Shown: positions 9,505-20,106, counted from the stretch's first letter. The stretch is 64,000 nt of DNA from an uncultured Collinsella sp. (GCA_902491345.1 CABUHI010000005.1:1-64000), one strand, 5' to 3'. The notes: generated from the letters alone by a model not told the origin. Program-made: numbers and translations.

Positions 9505-10609
9505 GATGACCGTTGCTATTGCAGCCGGCGGTACGGCAGGACACATCAACCCCGCGCTCGCCTTGGCCGAAGAGCTGCGTGATCGTGGCCACCACGTTGT
9601 GTTCGTGGGCCAGTCGCGCAAGCTCGAGGGTCGTCTGGTCCCCGAGGCTGGGTTTGATTTTGTGCCCATCACGGTCACGGGCTTCGACCGCTCCCGTCCT
9701 TGGACGGCGCTGACCTCGCTGTGGCGTGTCAACAAGGCCAAGCGTGCGCTCGCCAGTCATTTCTCAAAGGTCGGCAAGCCCGACGCTGCCATCGGTTTCG
9801 GTGCCTATGTCGAGGTTCCGCTGCTGGGGTGGTGCAAGGGCGCGGGCGTTCCGTATCTGCTGCATGAGCAGAACTCTGTTCCGGGCCTGGCCAACAAGAT
9901 GATGAACTCCCACGCCGCCCGCGTGTGCATCTCGGTGCCGGCAGCGCGTTCGGTCTTTGAGCGCGAAGGTGACCCTGGCCACGTGCTCATGACCGGCAAC
10001 CCCGTACGTCGCTCGGTGATCGAGGGCGATCGCGCTCGCGGCCGCAAAGCACTTGGCGTTCCCGAGGACGCTACGCTGCTGCTCGTCTTTGGCGGTTCAC
10101 TTGGCGCCCAGCACCTCAACGAGCGCGTGGTTTCGCTCAAAAACGAGCTGCTTTCGCGCAAGAACCTCTATGTGTTGCATTCGACGGGTGCCGACGGCTT
10201 TGAGGAGACCGAGCGCGCTTTGGCGCTGACGCCCGAGGAGGCGAAGCGTTACCGCGTCCTGCCCTACATCGACAACATGGGCGATATGCTGGCTGCTGCC
10301 GATTTGGTGCTCTCGCGTTCGGGCGCATCGAGCGTGGCCGAAATCGCTGCGCTCGCCGTGCCCTCGGTGCTCGTGCCGTATCCGCATGCGACGGCCGACC
10401 ACCAAACCACCAATGCCCGTTATCTGGTCGACGCCGGGGCCGGCGTGCTCTGCGCCGATGCCGATATCGACGGTTCTGCCTTTGCCGATGAGCTGCTGCA
10501 CCTGGTCGATGATGCGGCGGCGCGCGAGGCCATGCGTCAGGCGGCGCGTGGTCTGGCTCAGGATAGGGCCGCCGCTCTTCTGGCCGATGCGGTAGAGGGT
10601 TTGCGTTAG
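9494..10609 (+). CDS. murG: UDP-GlcNAc:lipid I N-acetylglucosaminyltransferase MurG
   Basis: 371 aa peripheral membrane GT-B glycosyltransferase that converts lipid I to lipid II. The N-terminal glycine loop AAGGTAGHINPALALA is clear, as are HEQNSVPGLANK, the C-domain GGSLGAQHLN and the UDP-GlcNAc region RSGASSVAEIAALAVPSVLVPYPHATADHQ. ATG 9494 follows GAAGGGA at good spacing and overlaps ftsW by 11 bases; a longer GTG start at 9476 lacks a ribosome site. A 97-base gap separates it from murC. Confidence 0.96.
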   Translation: MTDKMTVAIAAGGTAGHINPALALAEELRDRGHHVVFVGQSRKLEGRLVPEAGFDFVPITVTGFDRSRPWTALTSLWRVNKAKRALASHFSKVGKPDAAIGFGAYVEVPLLGWCKGAGVPYLLHEQNSVPGLANKMMNSHAARVCISVPAARSVFEREGDPGHVLMTGNPVRRSVIEGDRARGRKALGVPEDATLLLVFGGSLGAQHLNERVVSLKNELLSRKNLYVLHSTGADGFEETERALALTPEEAKRYRVLPYIDNMGDMLAAADLVLSRSGASSVAEIAALAVPSVLVPYPHATADHQTTNARYLVDAGAGVLCADADIDGSAFADELLHLVDDAAAREAMRQAARGLAQDRAAALLADAVEGLR

Positions 10610-10706
10610 TTAGACGGGATATCGTCGGTCGTCCTCGCGCTGATGCGGTAGGTGCGGTACAGTTAACGGGTTACAGGCAGTGTTTACGCAAGGAGTACAC
10701 GAGCAC

Positions 10707-12125
10707 ATGGCTGATTCCCAGACTGCAACCTCCGCGCCCGAGTTTAAGAGCGCCCACTTTATCGGTATCGGCGGCGCCGGCATGAGCGGCATCGCCCTCG
10801 TTCTGCACGAACGCGGTTATGCCGTTACCGGCTCCGACCTTAAGACGTCACGTTATATCCGCCAGCTCACCCGCGCTGGTGTGAAGGTGCATGTGGGCCA
10901 TGAGGCCGCCACGATCGACGACGTCAAGCCCGACGTGGTTGTTGTCTCCACCGCTATTCCGGAGTCCAACCCTGAACTCGTGCGCGCTCGTGAGCTTGGT
11001 ATTCCCGTGTGGCCCCGTGCCAAGATGCTCTCTGCTTTGGGCCACGGCTACACGACTGTCGCTGTTGCCGGCACGCATGGCAAGACCACCACGTCTTCGA
11101 TGTGCGCCACCATGCTCGACCGCATGGGTCTGGATCCGAGCTTCTTGATCGGTGGCATCGTCGAGGGCTATGACACGAACGGCAAGAACGGCTCGGGCGA
11201 CTACTTTGTCGCCGAGGCCGACGAGTCCGACAGCTCCTTCCTGTTCCTGAACCCCAACGTAGTCATTGTGACCAACGTCGAGGCCGACCACCTCGATCAC
11301 TACTCGGGTATCGAGGAGATCGAGGCGACTTTCGCCAAATTCATGAGCCTGGTGGGCGAGGACGGCACTGTCATCGTCTGCGGCGAGGACCCGCATCTGG
11401 TCGAGCTCGCCAAGTCGACGGGCCGTCACGTGCTTTCCTACGGCTTTGCCGAGAGCAACGACATCGTCTGCATGCACCCGGATGTTAAGGGCATCCAGAG
11501 TGACTTTATCGTTCGCTTTGAGGACGGCACTGAGCATGCTGTGGAGATCAAGAGCAATCCCGGTCGCCACAACATGCTCAACGCCACGGCGGTGCTCACC
11601 GTCGCATATGTCCTGGGCCTTGATATCGACGCCGCCGCCAAGGCGCTCTCGAGCTTTGAGGGCGTCCGCCGTCGCTTTACCCACGTGGGCGATATCGATG
11701 GCATCACCGTGGTCGATGATTACGGCCATCACCCCACCGAGATCAAGGCGACGCTCGCTGCCGCTTCGTCGCTGGGCTACAAGCACGTCGACGTCGTGTT
11801 CCAGCCGCACCGCTATTCGCGCCTGCAGGCCCTGTGCGACGACTTTGCCGATGCATTTGCCAATGCCGATAAACTGCTGCTGATTGATGTGTTCTCGGCT
11901 GGCGAGATGCCCATTCCGGGTGTCACCTCTAAGATGCTCGCCGATACCGTGCGTGCCAAGCATCCTGGCAAGGAGGTCGTGTACTGCTCCAGCCGTCTTG
12001 AGCTCAATCAGGAGCTCGAGCAGATGGTGGGCGAGGGCGACCTGCTGCTCACTATGGGTGCCGGTGACGTTACGACCGTCGGTCCCGAGTTCATTGAGTA
12101 TCTGACTGCCAAGAAAGACGCTTAA
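10707..12125 (+). CDS. murC: UDP-N-acetylmuramate-L-alanine ligase MurC
   Basis: 472 aa cytoplasmic ligase that adds the first amino acid, L-Ala, to UDP-MurNAc. It shows the N-terminal GIGGAGMSGIA loop, the P-loop AGTHGKTTTSSM near 122-133, EADESDSSF, TNVEADHLDHY, and a C-terminal DDYGHHPTEI with QPHRYSR. The ATG at 10707 is 12 bases after AAGGAG, slightly long but better than the in-frame GTG at 10680. murB follows after 5 bases. Catalytically this step precedes MurD and MurF, which lie upstream in the same cluster. Confidence 0.95.
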   Translation: MADSQTATSAPEFKSAHFIGIGGAGMSGIALVLHERGYAVTGSDLKTSRYIRQLTRAGVKVHVGHEAATIDDVKPDVVVVSTAIPESNPELVRARELGIPVWPRAKMLSALGHGYTTVAVAGTHGKTTTSSMCATMLDRMGLDPSFLIGGIVEGYDTNGKNGSGDYFVAEADESDSSFLFLNPNVVIVTNVEADHLDHYSGIEEIEATFAKFMSLVGEDGTVIVCGEDPHLVELAKSTGRHVLSYGFAESNDIVCMHPDVKGIQSDFIVRFEDGTEHAVEIKSNPGRHNMLNATAVLTVAYVLGLDIDAAAKALSSFEGVRRRFTHVGDIDGITVVDDYGHHPTEIKATLAAASSLGYKHVDVVFQPHRYSRLQALCDDFADAFANADKLLLIDVFSAGEMPIPGVTSKMLADTVRAKHPGKEVVYCSSRLELNQELEQMVGEGDLLLTMGAGDVTTVGPEFIEYLTAKKDA

Positions 12126-12130
12126 GTCTA

Positions 12131-13042
12131 ATGGGTCTGTTTAACGCCGTCATGGCGCTCTCGGGCATGATCGACACGGATGTGATCGAGGACGAGCGCC
12201 TTGCGCGTCATACGAGCTATCGTATCGGCGGCAAGGCCGACCTCTTTGTGACGTGCCATAGCTATCATGCCCTCCGCCGCGCCGTGGCGGTGCTCGATCG
12301 CGAGCAGGTGCCGTGGGTCATCATCGGCAAGGGCTCCAATCTGCTGGTTGCCGATGGCGGTTATCGCGGCGCCGTCATTTCGCTCGGACGTGAGTTTCAG
12401 CGCACGGTTGTTGCCGATGACGGTTGTACGCTGACGGTCGGTGCGGGCGTGATGTTTGCGCGCCTGGTCAACGATGCCCTGTCGCGTAGCCTCTCGGGCC
12501 TTGAGTTTGCCGTTGGCATCCCTGGTTCGGTTGGCGGTGCGATATCTATGAATGCCGGCACACGGACCGAGTGGATTGGCTCGCTGGTTGAGGATGTCGT
12601 AACGTTTGACCCGGCATCCGGTATCAAACATTATGCGGGGTCCGAGATCACTTGGGGCTACCGCGAATGTAGCCTTCCCCGCAATGAGATCATCCTCGAG
12701 TGCGTGCTCAAGCTTAACCCGGCGCCCAAGGCCGACATTCGCGAGCGCATGGAGCGGTACCTGACGAGGCGCAAGCGTACACAGCCCATGGGTCGCGCAT
12801 CCTGCGGGTCGGTCTTTCGCAACCCGCCCGATGCGAGCGTGGGCAAGCTTATCGAGGATTGTGGATTAAAGGGTTTTTCGATTGGCGGCGCGGAAGTTTC
12901 GCCCGTTCACGCTAATTTTATCGTTAATAACGGAACTGCCTCGGCCGATGACGTTGCCGCGGTTATCAGACATGTGCACGGAAAAGTGAGGGAGGCGTAT
13001 GGCATCGAGCTCAGACCGGAAGTTAAATTCCTCGGCTTCTAG
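12131..13042 (+). CDS. murB: UDP-N-acetylenolpyruvoylglucosamine reductase MurB
   Basis: 303 aa FAD enzyme that reduces UDP-GlcNAc-enolpyruvate to UDP-MurNAc. It shows TSYRIGGKADLF, the FAD-binding GKGSNLLVADGG, GLEFAVGIPGSVGGAISMNAG and the active-site region SCGSVFRNP (catalytic Ser near 227), ending in LRPEVKFLGF. It is the shorter type II architecture found in Gram-positives. Its last 44 bases overlap the start of ftsQ. Confidence 0.95.
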   Translation: MGLFNAVMALSGMIDTDVIEDERLARHTSYRIGGKADLFVTCHSYHALRRAVAVLDREQVPWVIIGKGSNLLVADGGYRGAVISLGREFQRTVVADDGCTLTVGAGVMFARLVNDALSRSLSGLEFAVGIPGSVGGAISMNAGTRTEWIGSLVEDVVTFDPASGIKHYAGSEITWGYRECSLPRNEIILECVLKLNPAPKADIRERMERYLTRRKRTQPMGRASCGSVFRNPPDASVGKLIEDCGLKGFSIGGAEVSPVHANFIVNNGTASADDVAAVIRHVHGKVREAYGIELRPEVKFLGF

Positions 13043-14255
13043 AGCATCGAAACCCACCTTCCGCCGCGCCGGAGGGCGTTCCGGCGCGCCTGCCAAACCT
13101 CAACGCAATACCGTCGCGCACTCTAAGTCTGTCGGGCATGCTCGACAGACCAGTCGTCCGGTTGTCGGCTCGCAGCTCGGTAATCGTCCGGCCGCAAAAA
13201 AGTCCTCGCGTCCCTCGGTGACGTCAAAGCCTGTTATGGGCGCCAAGCCTGCCCGTCCTATGGCAACTCCTAAGCCCTCGACGGGAACTAAGGCGGCGCG
13301 TCCGGGTCGCACGCTGGGCGCATCGAAACCGCGCTCGCTGACATCGGTGCCGGCTACCGCCAAGAAGCCTTCGGGTAAAAAAGGCGTCAACCCGTTGTCT
13401 TCACTTAGGGCGATGGCAAATAAAACATCAGACGCCGCTTCTGTCGTTACAGGCAAAGGCAAAATCGTGGGCGGCGTTTTGGCCGTCTTGGCCGTGCTCG
13501 TCGTCGTTGCTATCGTGGTGATTAACTCTGGATTGTTTACCGCCACTGATATTGAGATTCAAGGCAGCGAGCATGTGACGAAGCACGATGCTATCCAGCT
13601 GATCGATTTGCCCGAGGGAACGTCGCTTTTTAACGTCGATCCCGACCAGATTACCGAGGACCTCAAGCAAAATCCGTGGGTCTCGGGCGTGGATGTCCAG
13701 CGTCAGTTCCCGCATACGCTCATCATTACGCCGATGGAGCGCAAGGTCATCGCAATTGCCTATATCAGTTCCGATGACCTTGCCTGGGCCATCGGGGATG
13801 ATGACACCTGGATCGCCCCACTGTCGACGTCGGTCGAAGTGGACGACCAAGGCAACGTCATCACGACAGGGCAGGGCTCAAATACCTTGACCGGAATCGA
13901 TGCCGCGCTGGCGCTCGCTAAGCACTATGGCGCGGTGTTGTTGACTGATGTCTCGGCGGATGTCGCTCCGGTTTCCGGCCAGGCAGTGAGCTCCAAGGCC
14001 GTTAAGGCTGGCTTGGATTATGTGCGTGGTTTTTCGAGCGAGTTCTTGGGACAAGTCAAGGATATTTCCACGCCTTCGGTCGAAGCCATCTCGGCAAACC
14101 TCAATAACGGCATTGAGGTGTCGCTGGGCGATTCGAACGATATCGTCAAGAAGGAGCGCGTAGTCACCAAGCTGCTTTCGCAGGTAGAGGGCGTAACGTA
14201 TATCAATGTGCGCTCTCCGGGTAACTATACATTTAGGAACGCTCCGACCTCGTAG
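12999..14255 (+). CDS. ftsQ: FtsQ/DivIB-type cell division protein with long basic N-terminus
   Basis: 418 aa. Residues 1-150 are a low-complexity Ser/Lys/Arg/Pro/Ala cytoplasmic region with loose repeats of the K-P-x-x-G-x-K-x-A-R-P type. A single membrane segment lies at about 156-176. A POTRA domain follows (FTATDIEIQGSEHVTKHDAI, then LKQNPWVSGVDVQRQFPHTL), then a beta domain. FtsQ recruits FtsL/FtsB and FtsW/FtsI to the septum. ATG 12999 has GGGAGG at good spacing and lies 44 bases inside murB in another frame, so the overlap looks genuine. ftsA is absent and ftsZ is next. Confidence 0.9.
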   Translation: MASSSDRKLNSSASRASKPTFRRAGGRSGAPAKPQRNTVAHSKSVGHARQTSRPVVGSQLGNRPAAKKSSRPSVTSKPVMGAKPARPMATPKPSTGTKAARPGRTLGASKPRSLTSVPATAKKPSGKKGVNPLSSLRAMANKTSDAASVVTGKGKIVGGVLAVLAVLVVVAIVVINSGLFTATDIEIQGSEHVTKHDAIQLIDLPEGTSLFNVDPDQITEDLKQNPWVSGVDVQRQFPHTLIITPMERKVIAIAYISSDDLAWAIGDDDTWIAPLSTSVEVDDQGNVITTGQGSNTLTGIDAALALAKHYGAVLLTDVSADVAPVSGQAVSSKAVKAGLDYVRGFSSEFLGQVKDISTPSVEAISANLNNGIEVSLGDSNDIVKKERVVTKLLSQVEGVTYINVRSPGNYTFRNAPTS

Positions 14256-14454
14256 CGCTGGTTGATGCTTTGTTGAGGGGCCATACCACGCCGTTTATCT
14301 GGTTTGTTTGGTTTTCACGGTCAATTATTTGACTGATACGTTCATAATGTGCAAACATAATACGGTTTACCTTTGCATTTACTTTCAACCTGAAGGTTAA
14401 TGTGCGCAGGGGTCGACCCATGCTATGGCTATAACCTTTGTTCGGAGGACCGAC
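14256..14454 (+). promoter_or_regulatory. ftsQ-ftsZ intergenic region, probable ftsZ promoter zone
   Basis: This 199-base gap is clearly AT-richer than its flanks. It contains TTGACT near 14330 and two CATAAT hexamers within the next 35 bases, though their spacings are not ideal. GGAGG just before 14455 is the ftsZ ribosome site. A dedicated ftsZ promoter is plausible, since FtsZ is needed in excess over the other cluster products; the exact elements are uncertain. Confidence 0.45.
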
Positions 14455-15609
14455 ATGCACGAGACAGAGATCAACAACTACCTTGCCGTCATTAAGGTGG
14501 TCGGCGTCGGCGGCGGCGGTACCAACGCGGTCAATCGAATGATCGAAGAGGGCATCCGCGGCGTCGAGTTTGTTGCCATCAACACCGATGCTCAGGCACT
14601 CGCGATCTCTGATGCCGATATCAAGGTGCACATCGGCACCGACCTTACCCGCGGCCTGGGCGCCGGCGCCAACCCCGAGGTTGGCCGCAAGGCTGCCGAT
14701 GAGTCCCGCGACGACATTGCCGAGGCGCTCGCTGGCGCCGATATGGTGTTCATCACCTGCGGCGAGGGCGGTGGCACCGGTACCGGCGCTGCTCCCATCG
14801 TTGCCGATATCGCGATGAACGAGGTCGGTGCGCTGACCGTCGCCGTCGTGACCAAGCCCTTCACCTTCGAGGGCCGCAAGCGCAAGAAGAGCGCCGAGGA
14901 GGGCATTAAGACCCTCTCCGATTGCGTCGACACCATGATCGTCATCCCTAACGATAAGCTGCTCGACATCGCCGAGAAGAAGACCACCATGCTCGAGGCC
15001 TTCGCGATTGCCGATGGCGTCCTTTCCCAGGGCACCCAGGGCATCACCGACCTCATCACCGTCCCCGGTATCATCAACCTGGACTTCGCCGATGTTAAGA
15101 CCATCATGAAGCAGGCCGGTACCGCCATGATGGGTATCGGTACCTCTTCTGGGGACACCCGTGCCGTCGACGCTGCCCAGCAGGCCATCTCCAGCCCGCT
15201 GCTCGAGAGCTCCATCGATGGCGCCACGCGCGTGCTGCTCTCCATCGCCGGTTCCAAGGACCTGGGCATCCAGGAGATCAGCGACGCCGCCGACGTTGTC
15301 GCCAACGCCGTCGACCCCGAGGCCAACATCATCTTCGGTACCGTTGTCGACGAGTCCCTGGGCGATCAGGTGCGTATCACCGTCATCGCTACGGGCTTCT
15401 CCGACTCCAACGTCAACCGTCAGGACGAGCTCTTTGCTGCTCAGCAGTCTCAGAGCAAGGCCGCTGCCTCCGCTGAGCCGCAGCGCACCGCTCCTGCCAC
15501 GAGCCCGGCTCAGGCCGCTCCGACCCGCAACGTCGGTGGCACCGAGCTTCCTAACTTCGGCAACGATCAGTTCGAGCTTCCCGACTTCCTGAAGCGCGGT
15601 AGCTTCTAA
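14455..15609 (+). CDS. ftsZ: Cell division protein FtsZ
   Basis: 384 aa tubulin-like GTPase that forms the Z-ring. The GTP-binding loop GGGTGTG is at 105-111; the N-terminal VVGVGGGGTNAVNRM and the T7-loop NLDFADVK are intact. A variable Ala/Gln-rich linker (about 330-365) leads to the conserved C-terminal peptide ending LPDFLKRGSF, the expected docking site for SepF in a genome without ftsA. ATG 14455 follows CGGAGG; an in-frame ATG 30 bases upstream has no ribosome site. A terminator follows directly, so ftsZ closes the dcw transcript. Confidence 0.98.
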   Translation: MHETEINNYLAVIKVVGVGGGGTNAVNRMIEEGIRGVEFVAINTDAQALAISDADIKVHIGTDLTRGLGAGANPEVGRKAADESRDDIAEALAGADMVFITCGEGGGTGTGAAPIVADIAMNEVGALTVAVVTKPFTFEGRKRKKSAEEGIKTLSDCVDTMIVIPNDKLLDIAEKKTTMLEAFAIADGVLSQGTQGITDLITVPGIINLDFADVKTIMKQAGTAMMGIGTSSGDTRAVDAAQQAISSPLLESSIDGATRVLLSIAGSKDLGIQEISDAADVVANAVDPEANIIFGTVVDESLGDQVRITVIATGFSDSNVNRQDELFAAQQSQSKAAASAEPQRTAPATSPAQAAPTRNVGGTELPNFGNDQFELPDFLKRGSF

Positions 15610-15634
15610 GTCGTTCTTTGCATTGTTGTGCACA

Positions 15635-15665
15635 GGGGCGTGTCCGTATGGACGCGCCCTTTTTA
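15635..15665 (+). terminator. Terminator after ftsZ
   Basis: GGGGCGTGTCC pairs with GGACGCGCCC (one G-U pair) around a GTAT loop and is followed by TTTTTATTT. It separates the cell wall cluster from pgeF and the phosphate genes. Confidence 0.85.
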
Positions 15666-15819
15666 TTTCGACTTTGTAAACTAGAACCTCCAATCTCTTT
15701 ACGTTCCCTTTACGATTGCCTCCAGCGCAGCAGGTATCCTTTTAGAGAAGTATGACAGCCGTATAAACGCGGGCTGTAGCGGCGATGCCGCGGTACTTGT
15801 GTTATTAGGAGGCTTTAGT

Positions 15820-16620
15820 ATGGCAGCACGTGCGGACAAAGTTTCGCGTGTCGACCATGATGGAGTTACGTTGGTGGAGGGCGCGACAACCGATGTTCGC
15901 TTTGCCTTCACCGAGCGTGCCGGTGGCGTTTCCGAAGATGCGTACTCCTCACTCAACTTGGGCTCGCATGTTGGCGATGACCCCTTTGCTGTTCAAGAAA
16001 ATCGTCGTCGTGCGCTCGAGGCTATGGGTGCCGCCGAGTGCGAGCACAACCTGCTCGTTCCCAATCAGGTCCATGGTGATCATATCGTTGCGGTGACCTC
16101 GAACGGCGCCGATGACCTTGAGGACGTTCGCGAGCAGATTGCCGAGGGCTGTGATGCCATCGTCTGCACGGCGCATAACGTGCCCGTGCTGCTCTGCTTT
16201 GCCGACTGCGTTCCCGTGGTGCTGGTGGCCCCCGGCGGATTTGCCGTGGTGCACTCCGGTTGGAAGGGCACGATTGCACGTATTTCCGCCAAGGCGTGCC
16301 AGGCGCTTTGCGATGCTGCCGGTTGCGATGCGAGCGACGTTTCCGCCTATATCGGCCCCCATATCTTGGGTGACGAATATGAGGTATCCCAGGAACTCAT
16401 GGATCGCTTTGCCGCCGAGTTCTCGTGCATCGATGCGAGCACCTCTCGCATGCTCAATCTTTCCGCTGCCATTTGCGAGGCGCTGGTAGATGTCGGTGTC
16501 GACGCGGATAATATCGTGGATACCCAGCTTTCGACCGTGCGTCAGAACGACCGCTTTTATTCCTACCGTAACGAGAACGGCACCTGTGGGCGCCATGCTG
16601 CGATCGGCGTGATGCTATGA
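15820..16620 (+). CDS. pgeF: Peptidoglycan editing factor PgeF / laccase-domain purine nucleoside enzyme (YfiH/YlmD family)
   Basis: 266 aa member of the multicopper polyphenol oxidase (laccase) domain family. Family proteins have been linked to peptidoglycan editing and to purine nucleoside phosphorylase/adenosine deaminase activity. Family motifs LNLGSHVGDDP, CFADCVPV and VHSGWKGT are present, with the zinc-type His/Cys residues visible in the last two; the C-terminus has GRHAAIGVML. ATG 15820 has TTAGGAGG upstream. pgeF homologues usually precede yggS-sepF in Gram-positives, but here the stop overlaps pstS by 4 bases. Confidence 0.9.
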   Translation: MAARADKVSRVDHDGVTLVEGATTDVRFAFTERAGGVSEDAYSSLNLGSHVGDDPFAVQENRRRALEAMGAAECEHNLLVPNQVHGDHIVAVTSNGADDLEDVREQIAEGCDAIVCTAHNVPVLLCFADCVPVVLVAPGGFAVVHSGWKGTIARISAKACQALCDAAGCDASDVSAYIGPHILGDEYEVSQELMDRFAAEFSCIDASTSRMLNLSAAICEALVDVGVDADNIVDTQLSTVRQNDRFYSYRNENGTCGRHAAIGVML

Positions 16621-17453
16621 GAAAGATCGTATCGGTCCTGAGCGCCGCTGTGCTTACGCTTACGCTGTGCGCCTGTTCTTCGGGATCTTCTACCTCTTCC
16701 ATTACCGTCGCCGGCTCCACGACCTGCCTTCCTATCGCCGAGATTGCGGCCGAGGGTTTTAAGGAGGAGACCGGCATCGACGTGCTCGTTTCCGGTTTGG
16801 GTTCTTCCGCTGGCATCGAGGCTGTCAGCGCCGGCACGGCCGATATCGCCAGCTCCTCCCGTGGACTCAATGCCGACGAACAGGATCTGGGCCTGACTTC
16901 CATCGTCATTGCCCACGACGGTATCGCGGTCATCGTGAACGACGATAACCCGGTCGATAACCTCTCGACCGAGCAGCTCCGCGATATTTACGCCGGCAAG
17001 ATCACCAACTGGAAAGAAGTCGGTGGCGAGGACCTGAGGATTCAGGTAATCAACCGAGATGAGGCGTCCGGCACGCGTGAGGCCTTTCGCACCATCGTGA
17101 TGGACGGCACCCCGTTCGATCGCCGCTCGGCCGTTCTTTCGGGCACGGGCCAGGTGCGCGACGTGGTATCTCGTTCGCGCGGTGCCATTGGCTACATTTC
17201 GCTGGGCTTCGTCGATAGCCTCAACGCCAAGACCTCGGTCAAGGCCGTCTCGGTCAATCATGTTGAGGCGTCCGAGAAGACGGTCGCGAGCGGCGGCTAT
17301 CCCATCTCACGCGACCTTTACTTCTTTGTGAAGGGTGCGCCTTCGCAGCAGGCGCAGGATTACATCGACTACGTGACGTCCGAAAAAATGGACAAGCAGA
17401 TTCGTGAGGCGGGCTTTATCCCCGTCACCAACGACGAGAAGGGGAGTGAGTAG
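16617..17453 (+). CDS. pstS: Phosphate ABC transporter substrate-binding lipoprotein PstS
   Basis: 278 aa. Signal peptide with lipobox LCAC, so the mature protein begins at about C20 and is lipid-anchored. The phosphate-binding family segments STTCLPIAE, SRGLNADE and NRDEASGTREAF are visible. It is shorter than E. coli PstS, as is common in Gram-positives. Its ATG overlaps the pgeF stop as ATGA, which predicts translational coupling to pgeF. pstC starts one base after its stop. No Pho box was recognised upstream. Confidence 0.93.
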   Translation: MRKIVSVLSAAVLTLTLCACSSGSSTSSITVAGSTTCLPIAEIAAEGFKEETGIDVLVSGLGSSAGIEAVSAGTADIASSSRGLNADEQDLGLTSIVIAHDGIAVIVNDDNPVDNLSTEQLRDIYAGKITNWKEVGGEDLRIQVINRDEASGTREAFRTIVMDGTPFDRRSAVLSGTGQVRDVVSRSRGAIGYISLGFVDSLNAKTSVKAVSVNHVEASEKTVASGGYPISRDLYFFVKGAPSQQAQDYIDYVTSEKMDKQIREAGFIPVTNDEKGSE

Positions 17454-17454
17454 C

Positions 17455-18381
17455 ATGGAAGCACAGGAAAACTCCCAGACTGAGCAGAATGTTCAGACGC
17501 CCAAGAAGCGCGAGCTGGCGCTCGTATCGCGCAGTACCTATATCAAGGAGAAGGCGCTGCAGTGGATCTTCTTTGCCTGCGCGTTCTTGGCGGTCGTTAC
17601 CGTCATCCTGATTTTTGTCTTTACCACGTACTCGGCGCTGCCCGTCTTTACCGACATCGGTCTGGCGGAATTCTTTAGCTTTACGTGGGCGCCTTCCGAG
17701 GGCCACTACGGCATCTTGTCGCTGCTTGCCGGCTCGGGTCTGGTGACCGTCGGTGCGCTCGCAATGGGCGTGCCGCTGGGCGTAGGTACGGCCGTGTACC
17801 TGGTCGAGATCGCCAGCAAGCGCGTGCGCAAGCTCATCAGCCCTGCCGTCGACCTGCTGGCCGGCATCCCTTCTATCATCTATGGTTTCTTTGGCATGAT
17901 CATCATTCGTCCGTTTATCGCGCAACTGACCGGTGGTCTTGGTTTTGGTGCGCTGACAGCGTGGTTCGTGCTCGCCATCATGATCGTCCCTACCATCACG
18001 ACGCTTACCATCGATGCTCTCAATTCCATTCCCATGGGCATTCGCGAGGCATCGTATGCCATGGGTGCTACTAAGTGGCAGACCATCTATAAGGTCGTGT
18101 TACCTGCCGCCAAGCTGGGTATCGTGGATGCCATCGTGCTGGGTATGGGCCGTGCCATCGGCGAGACCATGGCCGTGCTCATGGTCGTAGGTAACGCCCC
18201 GGTTATTCCCGACAGCATTGCGAGCCCCATCTCGACGCTCACGAGCCAGATCGCGCTCGACATGAGCTATTCCTCGGGTCTGCACCGCTCGGCGCTGTTC
18301 GGCATGGGTGTGGTCCTGTTTATCATCTCCGCCACGCTGGTGGGCATCGTCCGTCTGATTTCCAAGAAGAAGAGGGGGTAG
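17455..18381 (+). CDS. pstC: Phosphate ABC transporter permease PstC
   Basis: 308 aa inner membrane permease of the high-affinity phosphate importer. About six hydrophobic segments follow a charged N-tail of about 40 residues. The ABC permease coupling loop is present (REASYAMGATKWQTIYKVVLPAA read across residues 200-221), as is GRAIGETMAVLMV. ATG 17455 sits just after GGGAG at the end of pstS. Pairs with PstA. Confidence 0.95.
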   Translation: MEAQENSQTEQNVQTPKKRELALVSRSTYIKEKALQWIFFACAFLAVVTVILIFVFTTYSALPVFTDIGLAEFFSFTWAPSEGHYGILSLLAGSGLVTVGALAMGVPLGVGTAVYLVEIASKRVRKLISPAVDLLAGIPSIIYGFFGMIIIRPFIAQLTGGLGFGALTAWFVLAIMIVPTITTLTIDALNSIPMGIREASYAMGATKWQTIYKVVLPAAKLGIVDAIVLGMGRAIGETMAVLMVVGNAPVIPDSIASPISTLTSQIALDMSYSSGLHRSALFGMGVVLFIISATLVGIVRLISKKKRG

Positions 18382-18384
18382 GCT

Positions 18385-19290
18385 ATGTCCGATTCCGTTG
18401 ACACGACGGTCGATACGACCTCGTCGCGCGAGCGCATCAAGCGTGCCCTTTCCCACGGCAAGAAGGGCCGCATCAACAAGGACCTGTCCAACAAGATCAT
18501 GCTTGGCGTGTTTCGTGCCGCTGCCTACATCACCACGCTGGTGCTGGTCGCTATCATCGCCTACGTGGTCATCAACGGCCTGCCACATATCTCGCTCGAC
18601 TTTATCTTCGGTTGGCCCCAGGGCGTCAACGCCGAGGGCGGAATTTGGCCCACGATCGTCTCGACCGTCTACGTGACGGCGCTCGCCATGCTTATCTGCA
18701 CGCCGATCGCTGTGCTGGCAGCCGTCTATCTGGCCGAGTACGCCAAGCAGGGCAAGGTCGTCGAGCTCATTCGCTACGCTGCTGACGCTTTGGCCTCGGT
18801 GCCCTCCATCGTTATGGGTCTGTTTGGCTACGCCTTGTTTGTCGAGGCCATGGGCCTGGGCCTTTCGATGGTCTCGGCCGCTCTGGCACTCGCGCTCTTG
18901 ATGCTTCCCATCGTCATGCGCACCACCGAAGAGGCCATTCGCGCCGTTCCGCGCTATATCCGTTGGGGCGCGTACGGCCTGGGCGCTACCAAGTGGCAGG
19001 TTGTCTCCAAGATCGTGCTTCCTTCTGCCTTTGGCCGTATTGCCACGGGCATCGTCCTCGCCATCGGCCGTGCCATCGGCGAGACCGCGGTGGTGCTCTA
19101 CACCATGGGCCAGGCCATCAATCTACCTATTTCGCCGCTCGATTCCGGCCGCCCCATGACGGTTCACCTGTACCTGCTTGCCAACGACGGCATCAACATG
19201 AACGCAGCCTACGGCACCGCGCTCTTGCTGATGGTGATCATTTTGGCCTTCAACCTGTTTGCGCGCTTCCTGTCGCGCAAGCGTCGCTAG
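18385..19290 (+). CDS. pstA: Phosphate ABC transporter permease PstA
   Basis: 301 aa second permease of the Pst importer, six membrane segments predicted. The permease loop AYGLGATKWQVVSKIVLP and the GRAIGETAVVLYTMG segment mirror PstC. An N-terminal basic tail of about 45 residues precedes the first membrane segment. It starts 3 bases after pstC and ends 12 bases before pstB. Confidence 0.95.
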   Translation: MSDSVDTTVDTTSSRERIKRALSHGKKGRINKDLSNKIMLGVFRAAAYITTLVLVAIIAYVVINGLPHISLDFIFGWPQGVNAEGGIWPTIVSTVYVTALAMLICTPIAVLAAVYLAEYAKQGKVVELIRYAADALASVPSIVMGLFGYALFVEAMGLGLSMVSAALALALLMLPIVMRTTEEAIRAVPRYIRWGAYGLGATKWQVVSKIVLPSAFGRIATGIVLAIGRAIGETAVVLYTMGQAINLPISPLDSGRPMTVHLYLLANDGINMNAAYGTALLLMVIILAFNLFARFLSRKRR

Positions 19291-19302
19291 TTAAGGAGTC
19301 CC

Positions 19303-20106
<804 letters not shown>
